DNA of 64,000 nt from Lotus japonicus (lineage: Eukaryota; Streptophyta; Magnoliopsida; Fabales; Fabaceae): assembly GCF_012489685.1 (NCBI RefSeq), contig NC_080044.1:66574732-66638731 (forward strand), read 5' to 3'. Positions within the stretch are counted from its first letter, which is position 1; every line of letters starts with the position of its first letter. Made by a program: the position numbers and the translations under genes. Below, one piece after another: positions 50,392-61,686 of the stretch. The notes under the pieces were generated by a model. The model searched no databases. It worked only from the letters and a program-made list of their open reading frames with translations, and was not told where the DNA came from.

Positions 50392-50625
50392 ATGAGCAGA
50401 AGAAGATCTTCCACGTGGTCGAAAGGCGGCATGAATGTAAGGGGAAGGAAGAAGAGGGTGAAGATGTGTTTGGCAAAGAAACTTCGGGAGCTTCAGGGCA
50501 CAGTTCCAGGGAGCCAGGGAGTAATGGACATGAACACTTTGTTCCAAAGCATTGAAAAGTACATACATGTACTTGAAGCTAAAGTTACCATCCTAAGGTG
50601 CTTGACCAATCTTCATGGAGTGTAG
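50392..50625 (+). CDS. Atypical (non-DNA-binding) HLH protein, UPBEAT1/PAR-like
   Basis: Intronless, 77 residues. Residues 1-22 are Arg/Lys/Ser-rich. 22-40 (RVKMCLAKKLRELQGTVPG) look like helix 1, 41-47 a loop, and 48-74 (TLFQSIEKYIHVLEAKVTIL) helix 2. The VPG before the loop and LF..xxYI..LExxV pattern are typical of plant atypical HLH proteins such as UPBEAT1 and PAR1, which act by dimerising with other transcription regulators. The His-Glu-Arg residues that read the E-box are absent, so direct E-box binding is unlikely. The ATG at 50392 is the first in frame; TATA at 50265 and AATAAA near 50812 frame the transcript. The exact subfamily is uncertain. Confidence 0.7.
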   Translation: MSRRRSSTWSKGGMNVRGRKKRVKMCLAKKLRELQGTVPGSQGVMDMNTLFQSIEKYIHVLEAKVTILRCLTNLHGV

Positions 50626-50629
50626 AACA

Positions 50630-51205
50630 AGATAAGATAACACTCCTTATATATAAGAAAATCCATCTTTAATTTATATATCTTTAGCATATAGCTAGGG
50701 AAATTATATATATATATATGTAAGAAAACTGCCCCATAAAAAATGTGAGGGTAGGTTTAATTAATTATCCTTCCTGAAACACCTCCCAGACAACATTACC
50801 AGGTTTGCTTAATAAAATCCTTGTTATGGCTTCTCATGTTTGCTCTTATTTTTATATACGTTTTAAGGAGAGACTAAAGATCAAGACACGTGAATATTTT
50901 TAGTAAATAAAGGTAGCAAGAGTGATATTCTCAAAACTTTTTTAATGAATAAATTGTTGTTTTTGAAAAAAAAAATAAACTGAAACACCTTCCAATAAAT
51001 ATAGCTAAACCTGATAAAGCGAAGTGTGCATCATTATTTATCTCATCTTCTGTCTTTTTTGTAGTTGCGTATGCTTTCTCTTATATTTCCTCTATATATA
51101 TTCTCTTTGTATGTTATGTTTGTAATGGGTCTAAGTACCCCTAATAAAAAAAATTATTGGCTTTAATTGGCATATAAAAAAAATTATTGGCTTAATGAGA
51201 GTTTA
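50630..51205. other. 3' flank of the HLH gene, non-coding
   Basis: Includes (TA)n at about 50707-50718, a likely AATAAA polyadenylation signal near 50812, and a near-duplicate AAAAAAATTATTGGC pair at 51148 and 51178. The phrase GGGTCTAAGTACCCCTAATA near 51127 resembles a plant SINE/RTE tail. Confidence 0.4.
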
Positions 51206-51210
51206 TAAAG

Positions 51211-51359
51211 CAAGGGACGGATCCATGTTATAGGATATGGGGGCATTTGCCCCCACCAATTTTTGGATGTTTTCTTAATATTATGTGTTGTTTGTATTAT
51301 TCTTCTTAAAAAAAAAAATTCTTACTACTATATGTATTTTTGTCCCGGATTCGTCACTG
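51211..51359. mobile_element. Small hAT-like MITE, ~149 bp
   Basis: Left end CAAGGGACGGATCC and right complement CAGTGACGAATCC form imperfect terminal repeats starting with CA, as in hAT elements. ATAAAG directly flanks both sides (51205-51210 and 51360-51365). An internal palindrome GGGGGCATTTGCCCCC lies at 51239-51254. Confidence 0.5.
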
Positions 51360-51365
51360 ATAAAG

Positions 51366-52520
51366 CCAATGTGTTACTCTGATAATCCCACTTATTTTGT
51401 GGTACGATCGATTCATGTATTTTTTAATAATCATTCCACTCAAACCCGTATAAAATTAAGATACTGAAATCGGTCATTTGCCGGAAGTTATGTCTCTCTT
51501 CCTGACCGCCTAGTCAAAATTTGACAGGTCAAATAAAATTTCAACACCAGAACCTCAATTGTTAACCATTTGTTTAACGACATTACTCTAAATTAAAGTC
51601 TAAACCTTATCCCTTTCAGTGAAATCCTACGACTCCATTACGACTGCAACCTAGGGCTTTCAGCCCAAGCTTCTATGTTCTGCAACTTCTTATGCTCTTG
51701 TGTTAAAAGGAATAGGGCCTAGTCAAATTCCACTGCCATAGGTATTTTTTTACCATGGAAAAGTACATTTTTGAAAGTGAATTAAAAATTTTCAATTTAA
51801 ATTTTTTTTCTTCATGATGTAAGATTGGTCATCTGTGCAAACAATTGAAAAATTAGAAGAATTTGTGCGATATCTCCATTAATACACACGAAGAGATCTC
51901 CTGCTGATAGTCGATCTGCCACCGCGTACAAGAATAATGCTAGTTCGTTGATAATCATTGTTGTTACCTATGACTAGCTAGGTTGTCGGTATCGCCTGTT
52001 TTTCGGGGTAAAAAAAAAGTTTGACGGCTTCTGCTGTAGATAATTAAGTGGGGGTATGGTGTAAATGACGAGAACATCTACCGACGACTTTGTCTAACGC
52101 TCTGACCCTTCGATGAGTTCACATGCCATTTTTTTTATGGTTTGATACGTCGGGAAATTGATCAACTGATGAATTATGGCATGCACCATTCAATTGCCAA
52201 CAGTTTCCACTATCGGTAAATTTTTCTTTGTATAGGTTACGCATAGTTTATTCCCTCAGTAATTAATATATATATATATATATTTATTGGGAACATGCGT
52301 GTCTCTTCAAGATAACTCACTTCAAATGAATAGTGCTAATACTATCAGATCTTACACTATCATGCTTAATACAACATATAAAAAGTAAGATCTTAAATGG
52401 AGAGCTAGATACTTATAATAAAGAAATTTCAAAAATGTAATTAAGCCTATATATATCACAATCAATTATAAGTATGTAATGATTAGGAAACCACCTCACT
52501 CGATAAACCACAATATCAGA
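51366..52520. other. Intergenic region, no gene seen
   Basis: A (TA)n microsatellite lies at about 52265-52280. No ORF or RNA gene supported. Confidence 0.45.
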
Positions 52521-52669
52521 TTGTTAGAGCATCTTCAATGCTAGCTCTTAGATGTGAGTTCTTAAGCACTATTCATGGGGCTCGTACTGTCACAAATGCT
52601 TAAGCAATTGTTGCATATTGCAATCCAACCACAAGTTCTTAACTTTGAGTTATTAGCACTATTCATTTG

Positions 52670-55433
52670 TATTGTTACTTTGTTGTCTTGCATTTTGTAA
52701 AAAACAACCTGATGTCGAAGCAGATGCCTTGGCATCTGATTTCATGAAGCTAGGACATCAGTTCTTTGCTTGGAACGTGATTGTGGGCCCTTGAAGATCT
52801 TATGAAGATATGTTTTTATAAGTTACTTGAGGTTCAAGTAGCTGTACCAGAAGGGTTTTAATTGTGGGTTCTTATTTGTTGAAACAATCTTTGATAAAAG
52901 ATTTGTTTCTATCTTTACTTGGGAAAAACGCAACAAGATCTTTGGAGATTTTGATTTGATGGTTGTTGCAATCTGTTACTTCAGCTCATGCTAACCCTAG
53001 TGCCTATTGTAACACCCCATTTTTCGTTATTAGGTTATTTACTATTTTATTTTAATTATTATTATGCTATATGGTAATTTGATGAATTATGTGATTTAAT
53101 TAGATGAAAGGTGATTAAGTGATTTTATTAGATAATTAAGTGATTATGTGATATAGATAAATAAGGGTTTTAGGTTTTATAGTGAGTAGTTGGGAGTGGG
53201 GCCCATTGTAAGACTATTTAAGGTTAGGAGTGAAATAAATAGAAAAAAGAAAGAAAGAGAAATCAGAATTAGAAGAGCAGAACATAGAAGGAGAAAGCGT
53301 GAAAACAGAGAAGAAGGAGAGGAGAAAAGAGCAGAAAACCTAGATTTGATCTACAAGAGGTAAGGGTTTGGATTCATGTTCTATGGATTAGTATGATAGT
53401 GGGTAATGATACGAAGCTTGATTTAGGAACCCTAGGATGCATAAATTCCCAAATTGAAATAGTTAGGGTTTGATTTTAAGATGAATTTTTTGGGTAGAAG
53501 ATAGGCGTGCATGATGCGCGGGTTGCACGCGGGAAATTTACGAGCTCTTGAAACTTCTTTCGTGCTATGTTAATGACCGAATTTGAAGAAGTAGTCTGCA
53601 CAACAGTTGTAGCCCTTTCTGTTATGAAACTTTTGCCGCTGGTTTCACGTCATTCCGACGTATGTAGCTCCTGTTATATGCATTTTAGTGATGATAGGTT
53701 AAGTTGTCCCGTTTCTCACGAACTGGTGCTAGTGTTAGATTTTTCCTGAATTTTATACTTTTATTTTAGACTTGAAAATTTACAGGTATTTAGAAAACTT
53801 GTAAAAGAACCCATGGTAAAAATATTAGAATTTTTGGAGGGTGTTACTTTGAATTTCATTATATGGTATTGTTTATGAATTGATGTTACGTGTTGAGTTG
53901 CTAAGTTACTGTGATTGTAAATTGTGTAATTGATAACATGAAAGCTATGTTTTGTGAAATTGGAGATGATTTCGCATTGTTGAACTGGTGATGAATATGC
54001 TAAAATAATTAAGACTTTGAGATGGTCTGAATATGCATATGTTAGTTGAGTTTTGCACAATACACTGCATAGTTGTCAAGAGGCAATGTTTGCTAGTTCT
54101 CGTGGAGGCTAGTGACTTGTCCCAAAACTGGAGTGGTTTTGAAGCCTAGAGCGATGGCTTTATTGGTGGTTATCTGTCTGGAGTGGACGGAGTGATACCG
54201 CTAAGGATAACAACTTTGGTACCAAAGACATTTGCACGGGTCTCACTTGAGTCATATATGTTAGGGAGTTGTTGATGCTAATTAATGATAATTGTGATAT
54301 TTTTTGAGATTTGATGTTGTGGTAATTGGAGACAATAATATTTGCTTTATCTGAGCAGTTAATTATGGAGTATTATCATATATGTGAAGTAGATTGATTA
54401 TATTAAATTACATAATTTATTATTTGTTAATGAAGTGTGAGGAATTTAGGTGGAACACATATAAGCTTTTACATTATTTATTATTATGCTTATTCATATG
54501 ATATGAGTTCTCACCCTTCTGTTGGATTGATGTTCTATGAGACATCGCTCAGGTACCGAGGATAGTGGAGCTTCTCGTGAGGGTTAGTTGGAGGAGCTAA
54601 TCTTTCATTTATGGTTTAGTTAGGGGAGTCATGCTCTGTTATGTAACACCGGGGAAACGCTTAGTATTGTACCTTCATGTTAAGAGTTATTTTATGAACT
54701 CTCTTTATTTATTTTTGGATTATGTTTTATTTTGAAGCTGAACAAATCTGATGTTCTATGCATATGATGTTATGACATTAAAGTTGGAAATTTATATATT
54801 TATTATGAGCATGACAGGTATTTGATTTATGTTTTTGGAGAATAAGTGTGACACCCTCTGTGTTATGCATTTTACTCTGATTTATGCTATAATAATTGCG
54901 CAGGGTTTAGAGGGCGTTACACATATGTTGTTGCTGCTGAAGTATATAAAAGGATGAAGACCTAAAACATGAAGACCACCGAAGCTAATTGAGAGAGATC
55001 AAGGGTTTTAGGATTGTTCATTGTTCTTTGTCCTTGTTTACTTGTGAACAAACTTTGCTCACTGATTCTATAAAGCAAAGTTGTGTTCTGTGTTCTTTAA
55101 TTCTAAAAACTCTGATTGTTTATTGTTTGTTACCAATCACTGTGGCAGTGATTGAGAGAAAGTGAGAGGGGCTCTCATACTTAGGCTGAGATACTAAGTA
55201 GAAATACACTGGGTAGATTAGGAAGTGAACTATGAGCTGTGGTGTTCATGAGTGTCTGTAATTCTTGAATCTTGAGATAGTGGATTTCCTTTCTTTGGGT
55301 GCAAACCCTCCAAACGTAGGTGAAGTTTCACCGAACTGGGTTACCAATCCTCTGTGTTTTTCTTTCAAATTTTCCTGACCGGTTGTCCCAGCATCGCGTA
55401 GAACATTTGTCCTGTGCGAGAACCAGAATTACA
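52670..55433 (+). repeat. 5' LTR of the copia element (interrupted)
   Basis: Parts 52670-53007 and 54922-55433 align with the 3' LTR. The TATA box TATATAAA is at 54943-54950, only 22 bp from the end of the solo LTR inserted upstream of it, which has cut the promoter off from the rest of U3. Confidence 0.85.
53008..54921 (+). mobile_element. Solo LTR, 1914 bp, nested in the copia 5' LTR
   Basis: Starts TGTAACACCCC and ends GGGCGTTACA, an inverted pair with canonical TG...CA. The flanking 5-bp sequences are CCTAT (53003-53007) and CATAT (54922-54926). The uninterrupted 3' LTR has CATAT at this site, so the left duplication carries one mutation. No internal domains. TGTAACACCC ends and this length suggest a Ty3-type (chromovirus-like) LTR, which is inference. 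Solo LTRs arise by recombination between the two LTRs of a full element. Confidence 0.8.
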
Positions 55434-55507
55434 ATTAGTATCAGAGCAGGCACCCTATTCTGTTGGGTGAGCTCCAGGGAATATATTCTGTTCTCAAGGA
55501 CAACATT

Positions 55508-56986
55508 ATGGATGGAAGAGGATCAATCTATATGCCACCAATTTTGGATGGTACCAATTATGACTACTGGAAGGCTCGAATGATGGTGTTTCTCAAATCT
55601 ATGGACAGTATAACATGGAAGGCAATATTCAAGGGGTGGAAACATCCTGTGATAGCATCCACAACTGAATTGAAGCCTGAAGAAAAGTGGACAAAGAAAG
55701 AAGATGACGAAGCTCTTGGAAAATCCAAAGCCTTTAATGCTATTTTTAATGAAGTTGACAAAAATATGTTCAGGCTAATCAACACATGTATTGTGGCTAA
55801 AGAAGCATGGGAGATTCTCAAGACTGTCCATGAAGGAACATCAAGAGTTTGTATGTCAAAGCTTCAGCTTCTTATAACTCAGTTTGAAACTATGAAGATG
55901 AATGAGGATGAATCCATATATGAGTTTCACATGCGTATAAGGGATCTAGCCAACTCTTCTTTTGCCTTAGGGGAACCCATGTCTGAAGAAACGTTAGCAA
56001 GAAAGATTCTCAGGTCTCTCCCCAAGAGGTTTGATATGAAGGTAACTGCCACTGAAGAAGCCCAAGACATCAGTAACATCAAGGTTGATGAACTCATTGA
56101 TTCCTTGCAAACCTTTGAGATGTCTCTTAATGGTAGATCTGAGAAGAAGGCGAAGAGTATAACTTTTGTGTTCAACACTGAAGAAGATGAAGATCAAATG
56201 GAGGGGGATATTGATGCAAGTATTGCAGAAGCTATATCATTTCTTGACAAAGCGTTGAAGAGTTTGGGCAGAACGTCAAATACAAATGTCCTGGACAATG
56301 TGTCGGACAATGTGAAGAATACTAAATTTCAACTGAAGGGAAAACATGAGAATAACACAATCAAGGTTATTCATGTAAACGCTCTCATTGAATAGTACTA
56401 TTCTGATGCTGAGTCAAGTGATGGTGATGAGGTTATCTCAAATGAAGAACTAGTTGAAACCTACAAATTGTTGCTGGCTAAGTGGAAGGAATCATGAACG
56501 TATGGTGAGAAAATGAGAAAAGAAGTCAAGGATTTGGTTGCTGAGAATGAGAAGCTTCAGAGCACTAATGCTAGTTTGCAAGAAGAAGTAAAGAACGTCA
56601 ATAATCTACTTGCGGAAAAGAAGAAACTTCTAATCATCAATGGTAGCTTACAAGAGGAAGTTACTCTTTTGAACTCCAAGCTTGAAGGTATGACAAAGTC
56701 TATTCGTATGATGAATAATAGTACTAATGTGTTAGAGGATATTCTGGAAGTTGGGAAAACAGTTGGAGATATGGAAGGGATAGGCTTCAGCTACAAGAAT
56801 GCAAATAAGTATGTTTCATCTGAAAAGCAAACTAAGCAACCAATGTCAGATCCAATGTTGCATCATTTTGTACGACATGCGTACCCTCAGTTCAGAAAAT
56901 CCAAGAAATCTACTTGGAGATGTCATCACTGTGACAAATTTGGTCATATAAGGCCCTACTGTTACAAGCTATATGGATATCCTTAG
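55508..56986 (+). pseudogene. Copia gag polyprotein, three in-frame stops
   Basis: Opens at ATG 55508 with PPILDGTNYDYWKARM, the typical start of the UBN2/gag domain of plant copia elements, followed by AWEILKTVHEGTSRV and KILRSLPKRFD. The frame is interrupted by TAG at 56393-56395 and TGA at 56496-56498, continues in the same frame through a coiled-coil stretch (ENEKLQSTNASLQEEVKNV), and reaches a CCHC zinc knuckle (CHHCDKFGHIRPYC, 56921-56962) that binds RNA in the particle. A third TAG follows at 56984-56986. All three are single-base nonsense changes, not frameshifts. Pol is absent. Confidence 0.88.
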
Positions 56987-57228
56987 TCACATGATCAACC
57001 AAGGACTAATCCACAAGTTGCTCCAGCAAGAAAAGAGTAGAAACCTAAAGAAAGAGTTAGAGTCAAGTTCTTCGGCAAGGAAGAGATTTCTCCACAACCA
57101 TCTAGGGTGAATAGATCATATTCAAAAGATGTTGCTCTTCTTAAATCTCAGAGTTCTGGTGTAGATGTTATGAAGGAGTGGAGGAAGAAATTTGTTGCTT
57201 CAAGTTCTCTTGAAGTCTCAATTTTCAC

Positions 57229-57274
57229 TCCAACCACAAGTTCTTAACTTTGAGTTATTAGCACTATTCATTTG
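57229..57274 (+). repeat. 46-bp copy of the element's own 5' flank, before the 3' LTR
   Basis: Identical to 52624-52669, which is host MITE sequence left of the 5' LTR, including the ATTTG target duplication. In a normal element the base before the 3' LTR is a polypurine tract. No polypurine tract is visible here. Confidence 0.85.
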
Positions 57275-58123
57275 TGTTGTTACTTTGTTGTCTTGCATTT
57301 TGTCAAAAACAACCTGATGTCGAAGCAGATGCCTTAGCATCTGATTTTGTGAAGCTAGGACATCAGTCCTTTACTTGGAACGTGATTGTGGGCTCTTGAA
57401 GATCTTATGAAGATATGTTTTTATAAGTTACTTGAGGTTCAAGTAGCTGTACCAAAAGGGTTTTAATTGTCGGTTGTTATTTGTTGAAACAATCTTTGAT
57501 AAAAGATTTGTTTCTATCTTTACTTGGGAAAACGCAACAAGATCTTTGGAGATTCAGTTTTGATTTGATGGTTGTTGCAATCTGTTACTTCAGCTCATGC
57601 TAACCCTAGTGCATATGCTGCTGCTGCTGAAGTATATAAAAGGATGAAGACCTAAAACATGAAGACCACCGAAGCTAATTGAGAGAGATCAAGGGTTTTA
57701 GGGTTGTTCATTGTTCTTTGTCCTTGTTTACTTGTGAACAAACTTTGCTCACTGATTCTATAAAGCAAAGTTGTGTTATGTGTTCTTTGATTCTAAAAAC
57801 TTTCATTGTTGATTGTTTGTTACCAATCACTGTGGCAGTGATTGAGAGAAAGTGATAGGGGCTCTCATACTTAGGTTGAGATACTAAGTAGAAATACACT
57901 GGGTAGATTAGGAAGTGAACTATGAACTGTGGTGTTCATGAGTGTCTGTAATTCATGAATCTTGAGATAGTGGATTTCCTTTCTTTGGGTGCAAACCCTC
58001 CAGACGTATGTGGAGTTTCACCGAACTGGGTTACCAATCCTCTGTGTTATTCTTTATTATTTTGCTGACCGGTTGTCCCAGCATCGCATAGAACATTTAT
58101 CCTGTGCGAGAACCATAATTACA
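57275..58123 (+). repeat. 3' LTR of the copia element
   Basis: 849 bp, TGTTGTTAC to AATTACA, with TATA box TATATAAA at 57633-57640. Uninterrupted reference for the empty site of the solo LTR (GCATATGCTG at about 57611). Confidence 0.85.
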
Positions 58124-58384
58124 ATTTGGTTCAACAACACCACATTATTTTTACTTTTTTTTTTTATAAAACAAAGCTCATAAAGTGATAAAGTAATTTG
58201 GATGAGAGAAAAAAATGTTTTTTTTATGCTAAGAACTCATAAAGTAAAATTGTTTGCATAAGAACTCCACGACGTCAACTATCTCAAATGCTTAAGAACG
58301 TAGTTCTTAGAGAATCTTCAATGCTCACATGAATAATACTTATAAAGAACTCACCTCTAAGAACTAGCATTAAAGATGTTCTTA

Positions 58385-59059
58385 ATCTTTATTGCCTAAT
58401 GAAAACAACTTCTCAAACAATTTAATGCATACGCTTTGGGAAGTTCCTCAATTGAGGCTGCTCTAGACCTGTGGTCACAGACAACGTAGGTCTGAGGTCA
58501 TAAATTGAAGTGTTATGGCTACGTGGCTAATTGGCGACCATGGGCTAGCTGTTAGTCTTTTTCAATTAAATCGTTGATTAAAATTTCAAAGCGAATAGAT
58601 CGTGGAAACTTAGCAGTGACTTGAAATATTGTTGTCATTGCCTATCGAAACATTTAGTGTACTTTCTATTAATTGCTTCTAGTATGCTCATGAAAGTCTG
58701 ATTGTAATGGTAAACACCGCCCACTGACCACATTTCACCATCATTAATGTGCATTCTTCTCTTTATAATAGAGACTTATACATTCTCGATTCACGCAATA
58801 AATTGAGACACGAGAAAATTACGACTCAAACCATATCAAATGCTAATTTGCTACAAAGTCTTTGTTGATTTCTTACATGAATGAGTAGTAACGACTATCT
58901 TGTTTAAACGTTGATTTCGCACATGATTAAATAAGATTGTTATGCGTTATGTTGACTTCAAACTTAAATATATATCTATAAATTAGATATATTAGATGAG
59001 TCGTTCCATTTCGAACTGAGAAACATGTAGCATCACTTAGAGTTCAAATCTAGTGATAT
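58385..59059. other. Intergenic region, no gene seen
   Basis: No ORF, repeat or RNA gene supported. Confidence 0.5.
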
Positions 59060-59067
59060 GTTCTAGG

Positions 59068-59635
59068 CAAGTTTGTCAATCCCTAGAGATTACCTAATCT
59101 CGTGGAAGAAAGGTAATCTTGTAACGTGATCTCGTAAGAGATTACCTCGTGAATAAATAATATTTTTAAAACCATAATAATGAAGAAGTCACACTAATAG
59201 TACTAAAAATTATCAAAATCATCCAACAATGACAAGTAAAACCATCTATAAAATTACCAAAAATATTCAAATCTAAGTTACGTAAGTCATACCAAATTAA
59301 CAAAACATCAACACAAGTCACTAGATGCTATTTAGTGAAACAAACAGTAGCTGTGAATGAGAGAATGGGGATTGATTTTGCTGAAATCCTAAATTGGTGG
59401 GTCAAATGTCTAAAATGCCTTTGTAATAATCATATTTTTTTTTTATTTCAGACTAAGTAAGTTAATATTGTAATCTCGTGATAATCTCGCGATGTTACAA
59501 AATATTAAGAGATATCTATAGAGATCACCCAAGATCTGGAAAAAAAGTTATTACCCCCTGCTGATCTCATTTTTAGTACCTGATATCGTAACCTCGTAAA
59601 AGATTAAATGATATCTTTAAAGATTGACAATCATG
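59068..59635. mobile_element. hAT-type MITE, 568 bp, perfect 8-bp target duplication
   Basis: Flanked by GTTCTAGG on both sides (59060-59067, 59636-59643). Ends are CAAGTTTGTCAATC and, on the complement, CATGATTGTCAATC. CA ends with 8-bp duplications are diagnostic of hAT. Inside, TAATCTCGT and AGAGAT phrases recur near both ends, as expected for subterminal transposase sites. No ORF. Confidence 0.85.
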
Positions 59636-59643
59636 GTTCTAGG

Positions 59644-60466
59644 TGTACGAGATAAAACATAGTATGAAGAAAACAAATCATCACTTCTAGAACATGAATA
59701 TATGTAGTATAAGTGAATTGCATAGGATGCATATAAGTTAATCGGTCAACTAAATCTGACACCAAGAATACAGATTTAACTATCCATTTTCATGGATAAC
59801 TTTACAAATTGAGATGGAAAATTAGGAGAACCGAAACCGTCGTGATGTCCTCCACCTTTGAATCCGGCCCCTAGAGCTTCTTCTTCAAGTTCCTAAGCCT
59901 CTCTTCCGTTTCTTTATGTTCAAGTGTGAAGAACATAAAAAAATTCAAGAATGTGACAAAAACTCTGATAACAGAAAGCTCTATCTAGCAAGTGGATTAT
60001 GTCTTAAGCAATAACTTAACAAATTAAATGAATGTAGAATCCTTTGGTACATGTGAGATCTTTGTCTTTTGTTGAATTTGAACCTGAGACGTGATAGTAT
60101 ATGAAGATGTTTCAAACCAAAATGCTAATTGGATTGGGCGAGTCCCCACACCCAAGAGAGACTCGCTCAGAGAGGGTACTTCGCCAGGGTACAAGCCCTG
60201 GGAGACTGTAGGCTTTTTATTCTTCTAGAGTGATCGTCGTAGGCAAGAGGCACCTGTAAGGGAGTTGGGCCTAGTATAGTGCGACCCAAACCCATTTGAG
60301 AGAAATTTAAAAGCTCACGGAACCTCTAGTAAAGGGGACGGGGTATGCATTGTAAATGACTTTTTAACTCATTTGTCAATGATAAACTATTAGCCTATTG
60401 CCATGTGTGAGATTCCTTGAGTCTTTGGGGCCTACCCTTTTTGAGTGTTCATTTCAAGAACTCTAA
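59644..60466. other. Intergenic region, no gene seen
   Basis: A moderately GC-rich patch at 60130-60340 (AGACTCGCTCAGAGAGGG, CCAGGGTACAAGCCCTGGG) includes a short palindrome, but nothing identifiable. Confidence 0.4.
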
Positions 60467-60790
60467 TAAAAAAAGGCTTAAAAGCATTTCATGCCCCTGA
60501 TGTATCAAGTTTGTGTAAAAGTCGCCCCTACTCTTTTTTCATCTACGTTTGTACCCTCCATGTTTCCAAAAAATGTAATGGATGTCCCTCCGCCACTTTG
60601 ACGTTATCATTAAATAAAAATCAACACTTGGAAAAATGGGAGGGAGGATTCAAACCCAATACCTTACTTGAGATGATTCATTCCCCTTTCTTCTTTTATA
60701 TCACAAACAAAAATCTGAAGTTTTGTTTAGTACGACCATATTTTAAATTAACATATCATTAAATAAAAATCAACACTTAGAAAAATGGGA

Positions 60791-60852
60791 GGGAAGATTC
60801 AAACCCAAGACCTTTTACTAGCAAAACACTCACCTAATCAGTTGAGCTACAC
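60791..60852 (-). repeat. tRNA-like SINE head in the left arm
   Basis: The minus strand reads GTGTAGCTCAACTGATTAGG, then, about 20 bases on, AAAGGTCTTGGGTTTGAATC. These match Pol III A and B boxes (TAGCTCA..GG and GGTTTGAATC) at tRNA-like spacing. Acceptor ends are not preserved, so it is a tRNA-derived SINE head rather than a tRNA gene. Confidence 0.5.
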
Positions 60853-61446
60853 AATCAATTAGTAATATAACGAAAATTGTTTTATTTATATAATGTTTAT
60901 TTATCAAAATGCAATTAAACATAAACCCAGATAATTCTCACTATCTTCATCTTCATCCAAACATCACATCTAGAAAAAGGAAAATCAGAATCACCAATTC
61001 CCTATAACTTCATCTCCTCCATCCCATCCCCAAATTAAACTGGTGTTCTTCATCTCCACCATCCCATCCAAACATCAGGGGCATGTAGCTGATACCATTA
61101 TCGTGCACAACAGGATCTTGAGACTGTGCATCAGCCTGTGCAATGAAAAGAGAAATTGGAAGTTAGATTCTGTGAAAAATGGGATCGGAATGGAGGGATG
61201 GGAAGTGAAGAAGAAGAAGAAGTGGAACCTGTTTTAGATGAAGAAGATGAAGAACACTAGTTTAATTTGAGGATGGGATGGAGGAGATGAAGGTTCCAGG
61301 GAATTGGTCATTCTGATTTTCCTTTTTCTGCATATGATGTTTGGATGAAGATGAAGATAGTGAGAATTATCTAGGTTTATGCTTATTGCATTTTGATAAA
61401 TAAACATGATATAAATAAAACTATTTTTGTTATATTACTAATTGAT

Positions 61447-61686
61447 TGTGTAGCTCAACCGGTAAAGTGTGTGTTTTGCTAATAAAAGATCATGAGATCT
61501 TTCTTCCAAGGTGGGGGTGGGTGTGGGTTTTTTTCACCATTTGTTCCTCATACTATTGTACTCTTCTTTTTTCTACCTCTTTTGTATTGGGTTGAAGTAC
61601 CCCTTATACTTCACTTAATATATATATATATTTCATTGCCTATAAAAACATTAAATAAACAAAAGGTCATGTGTTTGAATCCTCCA
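61447..61686 (+). repeat. tRNA-like SINE head in the right arm, split by an insertion
   Basis: A box GTGTAGCTCAACCGG at 61448 and B box GTGTTTGAATCCTCC at 61671-61685, in the orientation opposite to the left-arm copy. Between them about 165 bp has been inserted, with a tail-like TTGGGTTGAAGTACCCCTTA and (TA)n at about 61586-61630, resembling the 3' end of a plant SINE or RTE-type retroposon. A second AAAGATCATG/AAAGGTCATG phrase at both edges of the insertion looks like its target duplication. Confidence 0.45.

Larger units (their letters stand above)
52670..58123 (+). mobile_element. Ty1/copia retrotransposon, gag-only deletion derivative
   Basis: Two LTRs of about 845 and 849 bp, flanked by ATTTG target duplications (52665-52669, 58124-58128). 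The 3' LTR starts TGTTGTTAC; the 5' LTR has TATTGTTAC, a one-base change. Both end AATTACA. Two bases after the 5' LTR comes TAGTATCAGAGC (55436-55447), one mismatch from the initiator-Met tRNA binding site. The internal region encodes gag only; protease, integrase, reverse transcriptase and RNase H are all missing. The 5' LTR is split by a solo LTR. LTR divergence is several percent, so this is not a very recent insertion. Confidence 0.85.
52527..58381. mobile_element. PIF/Harbinger-type MITE interrupted by a retrotransposon
   Basis: Left end GAGCATCTTCAATGCTAGCTC and right complement GAACATCTTTAATGCTAGTTC form ~45-bp imperfect terminal repeats, flanked by TTA on both sides (52524-52526, 58382-58384). 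The MITE itself is only about 395 bp (52527-52669 plus 58129-58381, counting one copy of the 5-bp target); the rest is the copia element at 52670-58123. Subterminal AGTTCTTA phrases recur. Confidence 0.75.

Noticed and set aside
60845..60852. A true tRNA gene in the fold-back element
   Set aside because: A and B boxes are present but acceptor and anticodon stems do not pair, so it is a SINE-type tRNA relic.
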